Positions 24,901-36,858 are shown, counted from the stretch's first letter. The stretch: DNA of 64,000 nt from Escallonia rubra (GCA_033065855.1 JAVXUO010000638.1:1047001-1111000), one strand, 5' to 3'. Made by a program: numbers and translations. The notes: generated by a model from the sequence alone, not told the origin.

Positions 24901-27900
24901 TGGTCTTCACTGGTGGGAATGGTGATAGCATAGACTTGTCCATATAGAGACCCAACATTATTCCTTACCAGCTTAGACATGGCCTGAGCAGTAATCATCT
25001 TAATGGTGGTTCCCTGGAATTCTCCTCCTGTAAGTATGACAAGTTTGCCTTGATGTTGAAAAGTAATTTGGTTAGAGTCAAAGTTGAAGTTGACACTACC
25101 AAATTGTCTTAACCAGTGCATGCCTAGCACACAATCACAGCCCCCTAAGGGCAAGATCCTCATATCAGCAGTGAACAATTGGGTCCCCATCTTCCACTGG
25201 AACCCCTTACACAATGTCTGACTGTAGTCTACTTCCATTGGCAACTGCCACAGTCAATGGAGGAGTGGCTTGGAGTGTACATCCTAACTTGTGAGCTGAC
25301 TGTGGATCCAAGAAATTGTCTGTTGATCCAGTGTCAATCAGAGTATTGAACACCTTACTGCCCACCTGTCCTGGAATCCTGATGGTGTTGTGGCAGGCAT
25401 GCCCTGCTAATGCATGTACACTGATCTCAGGCTCATTGTTGTGGAAATGTTCAGAGTTATTAGGCTCTCCCAGCTGTTCCCTTGCATCATTTTCCATTTC
25501 AACAGATTCCTCTTCCTCTAGATCCTCGGCTATGATCATAGTTATAGATTTCATTGGGCACACACTCTTGTGGCCTGGCTCGAACTTAGCTCCACACCTG
25601 AAGCATAGTCCTTGATTCATCCTCCTGTGGTGTTCCTCTGTAGACAATTGATTAGATTTTGGAGGAGGTCTAGGGGGAGTTGGTAGTAGGCCTTTTTGGA
25701 AACTGTTGGTGTAAGGTAAGGCTGGAGGTTTTAATGGCATAGGTTGAACTGTGGCTGGTTTGGCAGTTGTTGTAGGAGTTGTAGTCTTATAAGATGGTCC
25801 AGGGCTGGTGAAGGTAGGCTTATAGGGAGTTTGAATGTAGTTTGATGTGGTGGCTGCAGTGTGCATAGACTTGTGACTTTTAAGCAAATTTTGAATTGCC
25901 ACTTCTTCTCTTCGGGCTATGTGTATAGCCTTGGTAAGACTTTCCACCTCAAATTGTTCAACTCTACTCTGGATTTCAGGCTTTAAGCCTCCAATAAAAC
26001 TCATGCAGAAATAAGACTCATCCCAATAGTCAAATTCCTGCACTACTTGAGCTCGTAGTGCTTCAAATCTGTTAAAGTAATCATCTACTGTCCCAATCTG
26101 TTGGAGTTTATTAAACTCTCCCAACACACTTACTCCAGTTAGAACTGAGAATCTAGCATTTAGATCCGTCACGAAGGAGTTCCAATCTACATTCTCTACT
26201 GGTTTAATGTACGCAGCATACCAGTATTCTGCCTGAGCATCGAAGTGTACCGATGCATAAGGGACCTTGTAGTCCTCATGTATAGGACACAGCTCGAAGT
26301 ATTGCTCAGCCTTGCGCACCCAACCCCTGGGGTCGTCACCACTGAACCTTGGAAATGAGAGTTTAGGTAACTTAGGAGGTGGTAGGTTACCTGTATGAGG
26401 CGGTGGAGTGTTCTGTTGGAGTCTAAACTCCAATCGATTGTGTTTGTGACTTGGCTCTCCGCGCTCAGCATTTGTCTTGTGATTAGGTTCTGTTCGAGCA
26501 TTCATTTGAGCCATGAAATCAGCGAGCTCTAGCTTAAGGTCAGAGAAGCTTTGGTGCAAAGCTGAGTTGCTCCTCTGTAAGTCCCCCATCGTAGCTTCCA
26601 CAGAAGCCATGCGTACATCGTAAGCTGCTAATCTCTTTCCCATTGCCTCCTGGAACTCATGATTTTCCATCTCAGTGTGTTGATTATTCTTCACTGATCT
26701 CGGCATCTCAGCTACTTCAATTGATTTCCTTCCAAGCTATGGACGATCACCAAACGAAATTTGCTACAGCGAAGACTAGTACAGGCCCCAATTAAGAGGC
26801 TCTGATACCAGTTGTAGCGTATCGAGCTCGAGACACTACGGCCATGGCTAATTGCTGTGAATTCTTAGCTTAGTTACAGAAGAAGAATTGAAATCTTTGA
26901 GAATAAGGAAGAGGGAAGATCCAGAAATGAGAGAGAAGATATCTTTAGAGAGAAGAAATGTTTTTCATATCACATTATTCATGCCTTCTTCCCTCGTCTC
27001 TTCCCTGATTTAAAGGGAGGTTACAACTGAATTTCGAAACAGGAATTTAAAATAAGCGGTAAAACTCAAATACAGAAAAGTGTCGCTAAAGGGTTTGGAA
27101 ACCCAGTTTAAATGATGGCTCAAACGATGCCGTCTCATTTAAACAGGTGCGCACCCAAACGATGCCGTCCCACTTATTGATGAAGTAGCAAAGCGTCGTC
27201 GTTCTCCTTGGCACGAACATCATCCCAAAGCAGCGTCGTCCTCCATTGGCGCCATGTTCTTCTTCTTGATCTTAATCCTCAGTGGAGCTCGAGCTGGAGC
27301 TCCTGTGGTTCCTGTTTCTCTCTGAGGTCTCCCTGTCCTGTCATCTTCACTTGGTTCTTCCTGAACTTCAGCTGGGACCGTCACACAACGGCAACCAGGA
27401 GTCAAGTCAATATATTTACCCACACCATGACGTATTTCATCAAGCATAGCATTGATACGATAATTAACCAGATTGATTGATTCTGTGTGTGTGCATGCTA
27501 GTCTATTAAATGCATACAATTACACATACATCAACATAGGAGGAGAAATCGTTTCCAGGAAAATCATAGAACCAGTAGGGAATCACAGCATGGGTATATG
27601 AAACAGGGTGGACTTTTTTTTTGAGAGAGGAACTTTTGGTGGAGAATCTTATAGAAGTCTCAGTATGCCATCGACAATGGCCACTTTCAGCATGGAATTG
27701 AAACTATTCTGCTGGTGAAGAGAATTTGACCACAGGAGTACTATCGGAGAACGTTGGTTGGTGTAAAGGTGGTGGACTGGGATATAGTCATGTATGCCCA
27801 AAGATGTATTTGAGAAGAGGGGACATAAAAGGAGGCAGCAGGTGTTGTCTTTGTTTGGGGGGACGAAGTGAAGGGTTCCTCCAGTGAAAGAGAGAAGGTG

Positions 27901-30900
27901 ATCTGCAGAGTGGCCATAGTGACTGGCCGATGTAGGTTGGTGGTGGCGGGGGGTAGTTGAAGGGAATCGATGGGAGGAACGGATGGCGCTGCGAAGAGGG
28001 GAGGGAGAACCTAAGTTGGACTCTACCAGAAGTATGTATCAGAAGGGCAAAATTTTGGAATATACATCCCTATTTCATAGGTTTTTTAATTTTGGCAATA
28101 AGGTGCATCTAGGTTCTAGTTTTTATGTCTTAGGCCAGTATTTCTTCCTTTCACATCCTAGAGGCTAGAGCCTCTTGTTTACTGTTAAACACTTTCAAGA
28201 ATTAATAGGTAAGATTGGAAAAAGCAAGTAATTTGTATAATCCTCAGAAATTACTTCTAAGATATATTTAACTTTTGAGAAACATTAAGACTGTTGGTTA
28301 ATAACTTTACAGGTTAAAGATGCCTTGGCTCAGTTTGAAACGGCACTCACTTTAGAGCCTACTCCTGTGGAGGCTCAAGCTGCACTTTACAACAAAGCCT
28401 GCTGTCATGCCTACAGGTTCTTTTTTCTTTGTTGAGATCATCGTCTTGTATCTGCTGCAGCTGCGTTAACGCAATGCAACATGATTTACAAAACCTGAAA
28501 ATGTTATTTTAACATTGTAATAGATTGAGTCTTCCTTAAAAAGTTGTTGGTGGATATGATTGAAATCCTGACGGTAGAAAGAGTCAAATAGTATTCGTAA
28601 GCCAATATTCCTGGAAAAGGTCAACTGTTTGTAGCCAAAGTCTAAAGCCTCTCTAAATTGTGGAGCCAAATTGTCCAGCATATACTGATTGTCAAAACTG
28701 AAAGGATGATTGGTGTCCATTTCAAAATAATGCAACATTACACACACACACTACGCACTCACAAGAACAAGTTTTGAACTGTCCGTATTTCTGTTTGTCA
28801 TCACATAGAATTTGGCTTCTGTGTATGAATTTTCTTTTCGCGTGGTTCATTAAATTGGTATCTTACTCTGCAAGCTGTATAAATTTACTCTGTATAATGT
28901 GCAACTCAGCTGTTTGATTTTACGTTTTTGGTTTTCCTTTTTGAGGAAGAGGGGAAGGAAAGAAAGCTGCTGATTGCCTACGCATTGCTTTTAGAGACTA
29001 TAACCTCAAATTTGGAACTGTTCTTAATGATCCAGACCTGGCTTCCTTCAGAGCTTTGCCTGAATTCAAGGAGTTGCAAGAAGAGGTTTTTTTGTTCCTT
29101 GGAGTCTAAGTTCGCATTTCATCTTCAATCAGGGTCCTTGAATTTTAAAGAGATTGAGTTTCCCCTTAAAGATCCTTTGCAATATTGATTTTATCTCATA
29201 GCTTTTCACTCTACTTGCAGGCTAGGCTGGGTGGTGAAGATATAGGCTACGGTTTCCGTAGAGACCTCAAACTTATTAGTGAAGTCCAAGCACCATTTCG
29301 GGGGGTTCGAAGATTCTTCTATGTGGCATTTACTGCAGCTGCAGGAATTTCATTATTCTTTACTGTACCCAGGTTACTGCTTGCAATTAAGGGTGGTGAA
29401 GAAGCGCCTGATATCTGGGCAACTGCTGGAAATGCTGCCATCAATGTTGGAGGTTAATATTGATCTTTCTTTCTCGACGCATTGAGCTATATTCTATTCT
29501 GAAATTGTATTGAGAAATTAATTGCACTTTGTAAGAAACCTCACAGGGGTACTCTTACTTTGAGAGCATTCTTTGAACTTATGAAGCAAGAAAAAGTTGC
29601 ACTTTAACTTTACTTTTCTCAAATGACTAAGCTTTTGAACCAGCATTCCACAGGTATTGTAGTTTTCGTGGCATTATTTCTTTGGGACAACAAGAAAGAG
29701 GAGGAACAACTTGCACAAATTTTACGAGATGAGACTCTCTCAAGGTTGCCTTTGCGCCTTTCAACTAATCGGGTTGTTGAACTTGTGCAATTACGGGATA
29801 CTGTGAGGCCTGTCAGTATCATTTCCTTCCCTTAGTTATTCGCTTGCAATGTTGTCTCATATATATAATGGGTAACATGTATATGCAAAACTGTGATCGC
29901 CCACGTAAATTAGTCTTCCCATAATCATCATGGAAAACCATAGCCCAAGCAAGAGCTTTTAAATGGAGGTAACGCGGGTTTTTGTTGTGGGTACCAAATG
30001 CTTCATTATTTCAATGGTTACTAGTTCCTGGCTCTCATGTTTTGATTGCAAGACATTGATCTAGGTCTATTTGGAGAGCAGACACAAAGTCCAAAGTACA
30101 GAGAGTTAAATGAGTCTAGGTGGTCTGGAAAAAGGCCTATATACACAGGCCGAAGTCCAGACAAGCAAGAAGAATTCACTAGTAAGACTAAGAGTGCAGT
30201 ATCTGAAGACAACTCTTATCATACAAAGAATTTAAATCAATGTATATCCATGTTACTGCTGTATTGATGTGAATTTCAAGTGTGTTACTACTGTTGCCTA
30301 TATTGAATGTTAAGGTATAACTGTTGTCTGCTATAGGTAATATTGGCTGGGAAGAAAGAGACTGTCTCTTTGGCAATCCAAAAGGCTGAGAGGTTCCGAA
30401 TTGAGCTCCTTACACGAGGTGTTCTTTTGGTTCCTGTCATTTGGGGTGAAGGTAGGACACCACAAATGGAGAAGAAAGGCTTTGGTCTTTCAACAAAGGC
30501 ATCTGCATCCCTTCCTTCTATAGGGGTAAGATCGCAGAGTTAACTTGTAGAAGTTTACGTCTGTATTGGCTATGTTTTCCATAGCTGCGACAATATCTTC
30601 CTTCTTTCTTCATCTTGTCTATTTTACATTATTCAATTTATTTATGTATATAAAAGCATGCAGTGTTGCATCTTTGGGTTTATGTTACTGGGAGTGTGTC
30701 TGTGGCTCGGTGCAAAGATGCTAGCTTCGTGGTTCCCAAAATTCTCTCTACAGTACCTGCATAAAATAGGTTTCAAATTGTAACCATGTATGTGTTTAAG
30801 GCGTGCTCAGAAAAAAGTATCTTCTCCTCTATTCCTTGACATGCTTTTTAATTGAATGATGGTAGGAAGATTTCGAGAAGCGAGCTCAGTCTATAACAGT

Positions 30901-31807
30901 CAAATCTAAATTGAAAGCTGAGGCTCGATTTAAGGCTGAGGTGGTATCACCCACAGAGTGGGAAAGGTCAGTGCATTCTGGTTTGTCTGAATGCCTATTC
31001 TTGCCTTATTATTGTGAATGGTACGTTTCTTTCAAGGAGCTTGTGATGTCATTTATGGAATCGCAAACAGCATCTTAACAGAATATTGATATTCTATTCA
31101 ACCAGCATCCCGATTTCCAAAAGGGATGTTAACATTTTTTAGGAAGTTTACTATGTAGTTTTGAAGCATATAATTGAGGTAATAGTTTAAGTATAAAGAC
31201 TTTGACCAGAGTGTTCCCTGCTCTAACTTTGTTTTAGTTGCTTTTAATTTTCCCCAAACGTATACAGGTGGATAAGGGATCAGCAGAAGGCTGAAGGAGT
31301 TACCTCTGGTGAGGATGTCTACATAATCCTTCGTCTAGATGGTCGTGTTCGAAGATCAGGGCGGGTAATGGAATGCTTCTGTTCATTTGCTTTTTATTGC
31401 TTGGGACTGACATGTTTTATATTGACTCATATGCTTGGCGGGTCCCAATAGATTATTAACATGACGAAGCTAATTGTGAAAATTATGTCATCTTAATTTC
31501 TGTTTGACTGCTGAGGATGTTAAGGAGTAATGCATTTTAATACCTACCTCTAATGTATTTACCAGCATTAGTTTAGTAGTGATCTCCCAATGACATTCCG
31601 TGGGAAGTGCTTGCATCCAATGCTAACGGCATACAATAAATAACTTGCTTGTTGCTATTGTCGCCAATTATGCAATTTGTTACCGTAAAGCACTGTGATA
31701 TTTATGTTGAATAATGTTTCAACTTTCTTCAGGGCATGCCTGACTGGCAAGAAATTTTGAAGGAGCTGCCACCAATGGAAGCATTGCTAAGTAAGCTTGA
31801 AAGATAA
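21983..31807 (+). CDS. LPA1: LOW PSII ACCUMULATION 1 (LPA1), chloroplast photosystem II assembly factor
   Basis: Nine exons (21983-22240, 28313-28416, 28950-29085, 29221-29452, 29654-29811, 30337-30525, 30866-30966, 31268-31364, 31733-31807) join into 449 residues, close to the family length. LPA1 is a thylakoid membrane protein that helps insert or stabilise the D1 reaction-centre subunit. The first 60 residues are Ser/Pro/Thr-rich, like a chloroplast transit peptide, with a run of seven His after [12 protein letters not shown] region follows (about residues 75-140: [32 protein letters not shown]). After [13 protein letters not shown] come two membrane segments near residues 198-222 and 235-255, then the C-terminal domain with [28 protein letters not shown]. 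The exon 3 acceptor is the second AG in GAGGAAG/AGGGG; the first would shift the frame. Intron 1 is 6072 bases because of a retrotransposon. The ATG at 21983 is the first in frame. Confidence 0.95.
22671..23199 (-). repeat. 3' LTR of the Ty3/gypsy element
   Basis: It matches 26813-27341 over 529 bases with six differences, all transitions. In element orientation it ends in GATACGCTACA. The pol frame runs into it and stops at 23130. A purine-rich stretch, GGAGAGTGAGTG (minus strand), sits just upstream in element orientation and can serve as the polypurine tract. Confidence 0.92.
23130..25244 (-). pseudogene. pol: Ty3/gypsy pol fragment: reverse transcriptase, RNase H, truncated integrase
   Basis: The 704-codon frame begins in the protease C-terminal part ([15 protein letters not shown]). 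It continues with RT ([23 protein letters not shown], the catalytic LFDDILVYN in which the usual Tyr/Val-Asp-Asp motif reads Phe-Asp-Asp, and [16 protein letters not shown]). RNase H follows ([36 protein letters not shown]). The integrase zinc-finger region starts ([30 protein letters not shown]), but the protein then jumps to LTR-encoded sequence. The DDE catalytic core and C-terminus are absent. It is separated from gag-protease by a frame change. Confidence 0.92.
25207..26706 (-). pseudogene. gag: Ty3/gypsy gag with N-terminal protease region
   Basis: This frame of 499 codons starts with a coiled-coil-like segment. A retrotransposon gag domain follows ([24 protein letters not shown], about residues 112-240). 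A zinc knuckle [16 protein letters not shown] is near residue 370. The aspartic protease active site, [12 protein letters not shown], is near residue 460. The frame ends shortly after the active site, while the rest of the protease continues in another frame from 25244. In most Ty3 elements of plants these are one frame, so I infer an inactivating indel rather than programmed shifting. Confidence 0.9.
26799..26810 (-). promoter_or_regulatory. Primer binding site (initiator tRNA-Met type)
   Basis: Minus-strand TGGTATCAGAGC begins two bases after the end of the 5' LTR. It is complementary to the 3' end of plant initiator methionine tRNA, the usual primer for plant LTR retrotransposons. Confidence 0.92.
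26813..27341 (-). repeat. 5' LTR of the Ty3/gypsy element
   Basis: Partner of the LTR at 22671-23199, with the same length and about 98.9% identity. In element orientation it begins near TGACAGGACAGGG and ends CTACA, followed by the primer binding site. Transcription from it would run antisense to LPA1. Confidence 0.92.
27342..28312. other. Remainder of LPA1 intron 1 with a coding-like scrap
   Basis: On the minus strand, 27344-27519 reads without stops as [18 protein letters not shown] and on into the LTR. It looks like real coding sequence but I cannot assign it. A second coding-like scrap lies on the other side of the element at 22470-22590 (+; [19 protein letters not shown]). Neither belongs to LPA1. 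Confidence 0.35.
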
Positions 31808-32284
31808 CCCGCAAGTTGCTTGGGTTGGTCGTGTTTACGGGAAATAATACCCTATAGCCTATGCAAAGGTCATGGCACTCCTCTCTTATCCCCCCCCCCC
31901 CCCCACCCCCACCACCCCACACACACACACAAAAATCAAATTCATGATTTACTACTTTGAGCCACTTTTTTGGTCTTTAGTTGGTTTTCCCATCATTGAA
32001 AGTTGGTTCTCAGAAGCAGGTTCACAGGCTTTGATGTCGCGAAGCTTCTTGTTCTGTACTTTGGAAATTTTGTATTTGCATTCAATTTTAGTTCACAGGC
32101 TTCTTGTTCACAGGTTCTACATTCTGTTTCTTTTAGGATCTTTATATATTGGGTGACGATGCAATATATATTCATTAAGACATCTTGATAGTGATGTACA
32201 TGACTAAAATTGTGCTTTTTCATATTTTTAGTTACCTCACAATCTCCTTTATGATATTACATGAACGTGATAATATGTAAAACA
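31808..32284. other. LPA1 3' flank with poly-C run
   Basis: It includes the LPA1 3' untranslated region. A 15-base C run at 31890-31904 continues into CACCCCCACC and (AC)n. No gene is visible. Confidence 0.5.
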
Positions 32285-33402
32285 TGAGCGAAAAGAAAAC
32301 TAACCCGCTTGGGTGATCTAGCAGGATCAGCTAAGATGGACTGAGCTTCTCCTCAGATCTTACCTCCTATGACCTTGTGGGACTCTGCACTCCAAGTCTT
32401 TCCTCCCAAAGCTTAGCTTTCACAAAGCTTATTCTAAGAGAGGAAGAGAGAGAGCGAAAATTGGATTGTTGGCAGTTCCGAAAAATGTGATTAGCCTAGT
32501 ATTCATAATCCTAGAACTAATTCTGGTCAAAATTAAGGCTAGGAGGGAGTTCCTAAAGGTTTTTCTCTTCTAGCTATAATTGAGATTTTAGAATCATAAG
32601 GTTATCTCATAACCTTATCCAGAACCTATTAATTGCAGTTAACACCACTATATAACTTCAATTGCACTCTAGTCTAGGAAATAAGCCCTCATTACTAATT
32701 ATCTGCGAAATTTTCCTCTACAAAATATTCTTAAATGTCTCAAAATTAGTTTAATTTAGTTTTGAAATGTTGTATCTAATCCTTAAGTACCTAATTCATA
32801 ACCTTATCTATTGGTTTAAATAAATTAAACCAACCTTCTAGTAATATACCTTACGAAAAGACCTGGCCAAGTTTGATGATCAAACTTCATGACAATGCAT
32901 AATGTTCTCCACATCCATAACACAAATTACCCAATAGCCGAGATATTGATCATTATAAGAAATCGCACTCACTGGATATTAAAGCAATGTATACTATGAA
33001 TTTGAGTTCATCATTGTCTCAGAAATACGGGTTTTCACGTATTAGTATTATCGTGAAAAATATATTATTAGGCAGTAACACAATATAATGTTATTCACAA
33101 TGATCCCGTTCAATACGTTACGCTAATGCACTGGTACTTAACTTAAACCATCTCATTAAGCACTACAATCTACTAGATGATTTCTCTGAAGTCATCTAAG
33201 GTTGTGAACATAATATTTTATTATATGTATCACGTGATTTATACCTTCTGTGTATAAGTATCTTTATACACATAAATCATGTTATTATGCATAACATAGA
33301 GATAAAAGAATAACATACATGACCAATTAATGAAGCATGTAGTATTATTAAATCCAGATCTAACGTCAATCAAATAACAAGGTTTTAGGGCAAACCCCAA
33401 CA
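32285..33402 (-). mobile_element. Probable solo LTR or LTR fragment, copia-like
   Basis: On the minus strand it opens with TGTTGGGGTTTGCCCTAAAAC, a start typical of plant Ty1/copia LTRs. About 1.1 kb of AT-rich, stop-filled sequence follows with no internal coding region. The other end and the target duplication could not be fixed, so the left coordinate is approximate. Confidence 0.4.
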
Positions 33403-34670
33403 TTAGCTTGTGCTATTAAAAATACGAAACGGATGACGGACTCAAGGCTTGGAACAAATTCTGTATATTCCTGGTTGCACTTTCGTACTTCTATTTGAAT
33501 ATTTAAATCCAGTTGGACTATAGGAAAATTAACTGACAAAAAAGTGTGATCAAATGAGAGGAGGAACATGGGAGATTTGGCTGGTAATCTGGGTCTTTGC
33601 TTTAAAGCTTCTTGTCTTGGCTGATTTGGTTTTGTGTTTCAAATCTCTGGTGGCCGTCCCAGTGGTTCATCATTGACGATCGGCGGCTCACCTGCAGTGT
33701 GATGGTACAATAATCCGAGCGGTGCCTGGCTACTTGTGCCACGCATCCTCTGCAAGTGATCCCCAACCCACAACCTGTTCTTGCGGTTTCTTTTGTTTTT
33801 ACTTCCTCATTCCACAGCAGATGACGAGAAAGAATGCCCATATTCTTCCAACTGACAGTGCTTGCCATGGGGTTCCTGTTCTGTGGTGAAAATCAAATAT
33901 AATTAAAGAGGTGAAAGTAAAATAAGAATACCACTAAGGATCTATTTTAATGCCATCAGTAAAATGTTCTACTTATACTAACATCACAGATGTCAACTAA
34001 TAAGGGCCAAAAGAAAAAAATTCTCGGATCTGGCCTGGGATGGTCGAATTTGATTGTGGGTGGCAGTATACGATGGTTACTATTGGTAGCTTTAGGGTGG
34101 AACCTAAAGACGACGAATGTTGTAGAAGGGTGAAGGTGACAATTTGCAAGTGTGGATAGCAAGAGCGTGTTGATTAAATGAATTGGAAGAGGAAGAGGAA
34201 GATGGAGAAGAAACTAGGTGCTAGGAGAGAGATGAGGGGGACGCGGATAGCGGGTACCAGTTGGGGATCACATGCAACAGTACACATGGTGCAAGAAGAC
34301 ATCCTTTCTGCAGGGGTTACTGCACCCTTTGCCTGCAGAGGAGCTCCTCTCGGCGATCGGCACCTCCATCATTTCAGGTTCTTTGCAGGCAGGTTTACGA
34401 GGATTAATGCTCTCCTTTTCAGTCTACATGAGTCTGATGGATGTTTCGTTCTCCTGAGATTGTGGCCAGCATTTCGGCATGATTTCTTCAAGCTCTTTAG
34501 GGTGCTGTACAAAAAAATCAAATAAAAATTGGTGGTATTAATATCTCTCATTTCCTGATTGACCATGGGAATTTATTTTAGTTCTCTTCTAGAGTTGTGC
34601 AATCTTCAATGTCTTACTCTTGGGGATTTAGTTTTTCTAGCTTTTACACTACTTAAGCTTAGCATCTTCA
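33403..34670. other. Intergenic, gene fragments not recognised
   Basis: Frames at 33602-33868 (-) and 34178-34525 (+) have balanced codon composition but no motif I can name. They could be debris of the same duplicated segment as the pseudogene at 34671. Confidence 0.35.
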
Positions 34671-34890
34671 GGTGATGATCATCAAAAAGCTCTTGACTTG
34701 GCTCTTTGAGTAACAAAATTGTTCGAGGAATGTGCTCATGGGAAGGCCACTTTAGATGTGGTCATGTGTTTGCATGCCATCGTAGAAATACATCGTAAAT
34801 TAGGCCAGTTTGATGTGGCCCTTCCAGTTCTTGAGCATTTGATCACTTGCTAAGTTTGCTCATTATATGGAGTTGGGAGATACTTTTTAT
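34671..34890 (+). pseudogene. Kinesin light chain-related (KLCR-type) TPR gene fragment
   Basis: One frame reads SGDDHQKALDLAL, then a stop, then VTKLFEECAHGKATLDVVMCLHAI and LGQFDVALPVLEHL. A shift of frame then gives KFAHYMELGDTFYM. These are successive TPR helices in the order seen in plant kinesin light chain-related proteins. An in-frame TGA, a TAA and a frameshift within 220 bases mark it as dead. No start, flanking exons or remaining repeats are present. Confidence 0.6.
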
Positions 34891-35678
34891 ATGCCATGTT
34901 GGGTTTGGTGTTTGCTTCCATTTCCAGGTTTTGGGCGAAGGAAAGCAAGGGAGATGATGTGCAGGGTTGCATTGAGGTTGGATCGTGATTGCGGTTGGTG
35001 GCCCTGCTGTTTCTGGTTTTTATGTTGTTTCAAGTGCCTTGTGGCTGTTAGCTTTGTCTGTGTAGATATAGAGTCTTGGGAATGGTTCAGGCCTTGCTGG
35101 GGTCTCTGGGGTAGAGGTTTTGGGCATTTCACAGCCATGGTATTCTTCATTTCTTGCAGTTCCTTTGTTCATCGACCCAACAAGCTGATCCTCCGAAATT
35201 GCCTAGTATAATCTCTCTAAACCAAGTGAAACTCAGAACGGGGTAGAAGCATAGCAAAAGTAAGAACTCCAACTCAATTAATTCTGTATCGAAAAGACTG
35301 TCGTATAAGGAAAATTAAGATGTTAACAAGCACAAGAAGCTCACTCAACGCTAGTTCAGAACATTGTATCAGAAGGTCTTTTATTGAACCGTGACACGAA
35401 TCGAACATTTGACAATCGATTTGAACCAGAGCCACATGCGTCGTATTTGTCAGGGGGCTTACATCGTTGTCTTGGGTAGGTTTTGAAAAGGTCCTCATCC
35501 AACTTGACAGACGACATGGGCCCAAAAAAAAAAACAAACAAATGAGGACTGCCTTTAAAGTCGCATGAACAAATCATCAGACCAAACAACCTCCGTTGAA
35601 CAAATCTCTGCCTAATCTCATGCTGTATTAGACTAGACATATTCCACCGCGTTATAATGAGTTATTTTCATTATTATT

Positions 35679-35709
<31 letters not shown>

Positions 35710-36504
35710 GGTCTGAGATTAGGACGACTAAACTATTGACGGTGGTTGTACATAAATATAAATATTCTGGGACTTAGATGCCTCTTCTAGTTGTCAACCC
35801 AAGAGGTTCCTCCCCCTGTATGCCAGCTTTTCTAAATACCCTTGTTTTTCATTATTACTATTGAGGGTGGCTGCAATCTCGCTGTCTACGGAGATTTCTT
35901 CTTTTATTTAAAAAGGATATACCATCTTCATATTTCGGGAAATATGCGGAGGATCAAACGAATATTTGCTAGAAAGTTACCGCCATTGCTTTGGGACCAA
36001 GTTAAACTTAAATTCGATATGAAAAGAAGAAGAAGAAAAAGAAGAAACCGACTATGATCAATGTTGATTGTGTTATTTTTTTTATTCCAAATCTGATAGA
36101 AACTTAATATTCTTTAGGCATGGTAGAGAAATACGAAAATTACTCAGATGATCTCTATGAGGTTTTCACGTCTCAAACCGCTCGTCATATATTTTCTCAT
36201 TACCTAAAAGGCAAGTCATTATGAACATGCCAATTTACACAGCGAGCTATATAAGACGTTGAAAACAATTTTATATATGAAAATTTTAATTTCCTTGATC
36301 ACACCAACACCAATATGAAATGGTCAAGAGGGTAGTGGCAGTTTGCTAAATACGACCAACATCAAGGCCAAATCCCTACACCCAACACTACTTAAAATAG
36401 CCTGCAGCCCGCTCTCTGTGTCTTGTTAAGCAAAACATCACAAGAAAAACACGTTCGAGTGCGGAGAAGTTGAGCAGCAGCCATCAAACAATAGACACTC
36501 GGCG
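34891..36504. other. Intergenic upstream of RALF
   Basis: It includes a (TTG)n microsatellite at 35669-35709. The minus-strand frame at 35356-35640 contains a short Cys-containing stretch (CKPPDKYDACGSGS) that I do not recognise. TATATAAG at 36248-36255 is a possible but distant TATA box for RALF. Confidence 0.4.
35669..35709. repeat. (TTA)n(TTG)n microsatellite
   Basis: Three to four TTA units pass into about ten TTG units. Confidence 0.9.
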
Positions 36505-36858
36505 ATGGCAACCGCTTCTACCTTGGTTCCGGTGACGTTCGCCGCCTTGTTCATCTTGATCGCCTCAATCTCCACCGTCGACGCCGGCGGCGACCAGCAG
36601 TTCAGCTGGATGCCAGTGAAGCCGGCCACCTGCACAGGATCCATAGCGGAGTGTATGGCGGCCGGCGACGAGTTCGACATGGACTCCGAGATCAACCGCC
36701 GGATACTGGCGACCACCAAATACATAAGCTACGGAGCGCTGCAGAGGAACAACATTCCGTGCTCTCAGAGGGGTGCGTCCTACTACAACTGCAAGCCAGG
36801 TGCTCAAGCTAATCCCTACACCCGTGGATGCAGTGCCATTACCCGTTGCCGGAGTTGA
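36505..36858 (+). CDS. RALF: RALF (rapid alkalinization factor) preproprotein
   Basis: An intronless 117-residue precursor. Residues 1-27 are a secretion signal (hydrophobic VPVTFAALFILIASI, ending VDA). A propeptide follows to the dibasic site-1-protease motif Arg65-Arg66-Ile-Leu. The mature peptide starts near Ala69 with ATTKYISYGALQ, which contains the receptor-binding YISY, and has the four conserved cysteines Cys86, Cys96, Cys109 and Cys115 that form two disulfides. It ends GCSAITRCRS. The layout matches the RALF1/RALF33-like class, extracellular ligands of FERONIA-type receptor kinases that raise apoplastic pH and restrain cell expansion. The coding sequence is markedly more G+C-rich than its flanks, as is common for intronless plant peptide genes. 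Confidence 0.96.
   Translation: MATASTLVPVTFAALFILIASISTVDAGGDQQFSWMPVKPATCTGSIAECMAAGDEFDMDSEINRRILATTKYISYGALQRNNIPCSQRGASYYNCKPGAQANPYTRGCSAITRCRS

Larger units (their letters stand above)
22671..27341 (-). mobile_element. Ty3/gypsy LTR retrotransposon, internally deleted, inside LPA1 intron 1
   Basis: Two LTRs of 529 bases bracket a gag-pro-RT-RNase H region on the minus strand, antisense to LPA1. The primer binding site next to the 5' LTR matches initiator tRNA-Met (minus-strand TGGTATCAGAGC, 26799-26810). Integrase is reduced to its first part, and the rest of pol is missing up to the polypurine tract. The protease-RT junction is frameshifted. The copy cannot be autonomous as it stands. 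Six differences over 529 LTR bases (about 1.1%) indicate a recent insertion. I could not find a matching 5-bp duplication at the outer ends. Confidence 0.93.
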
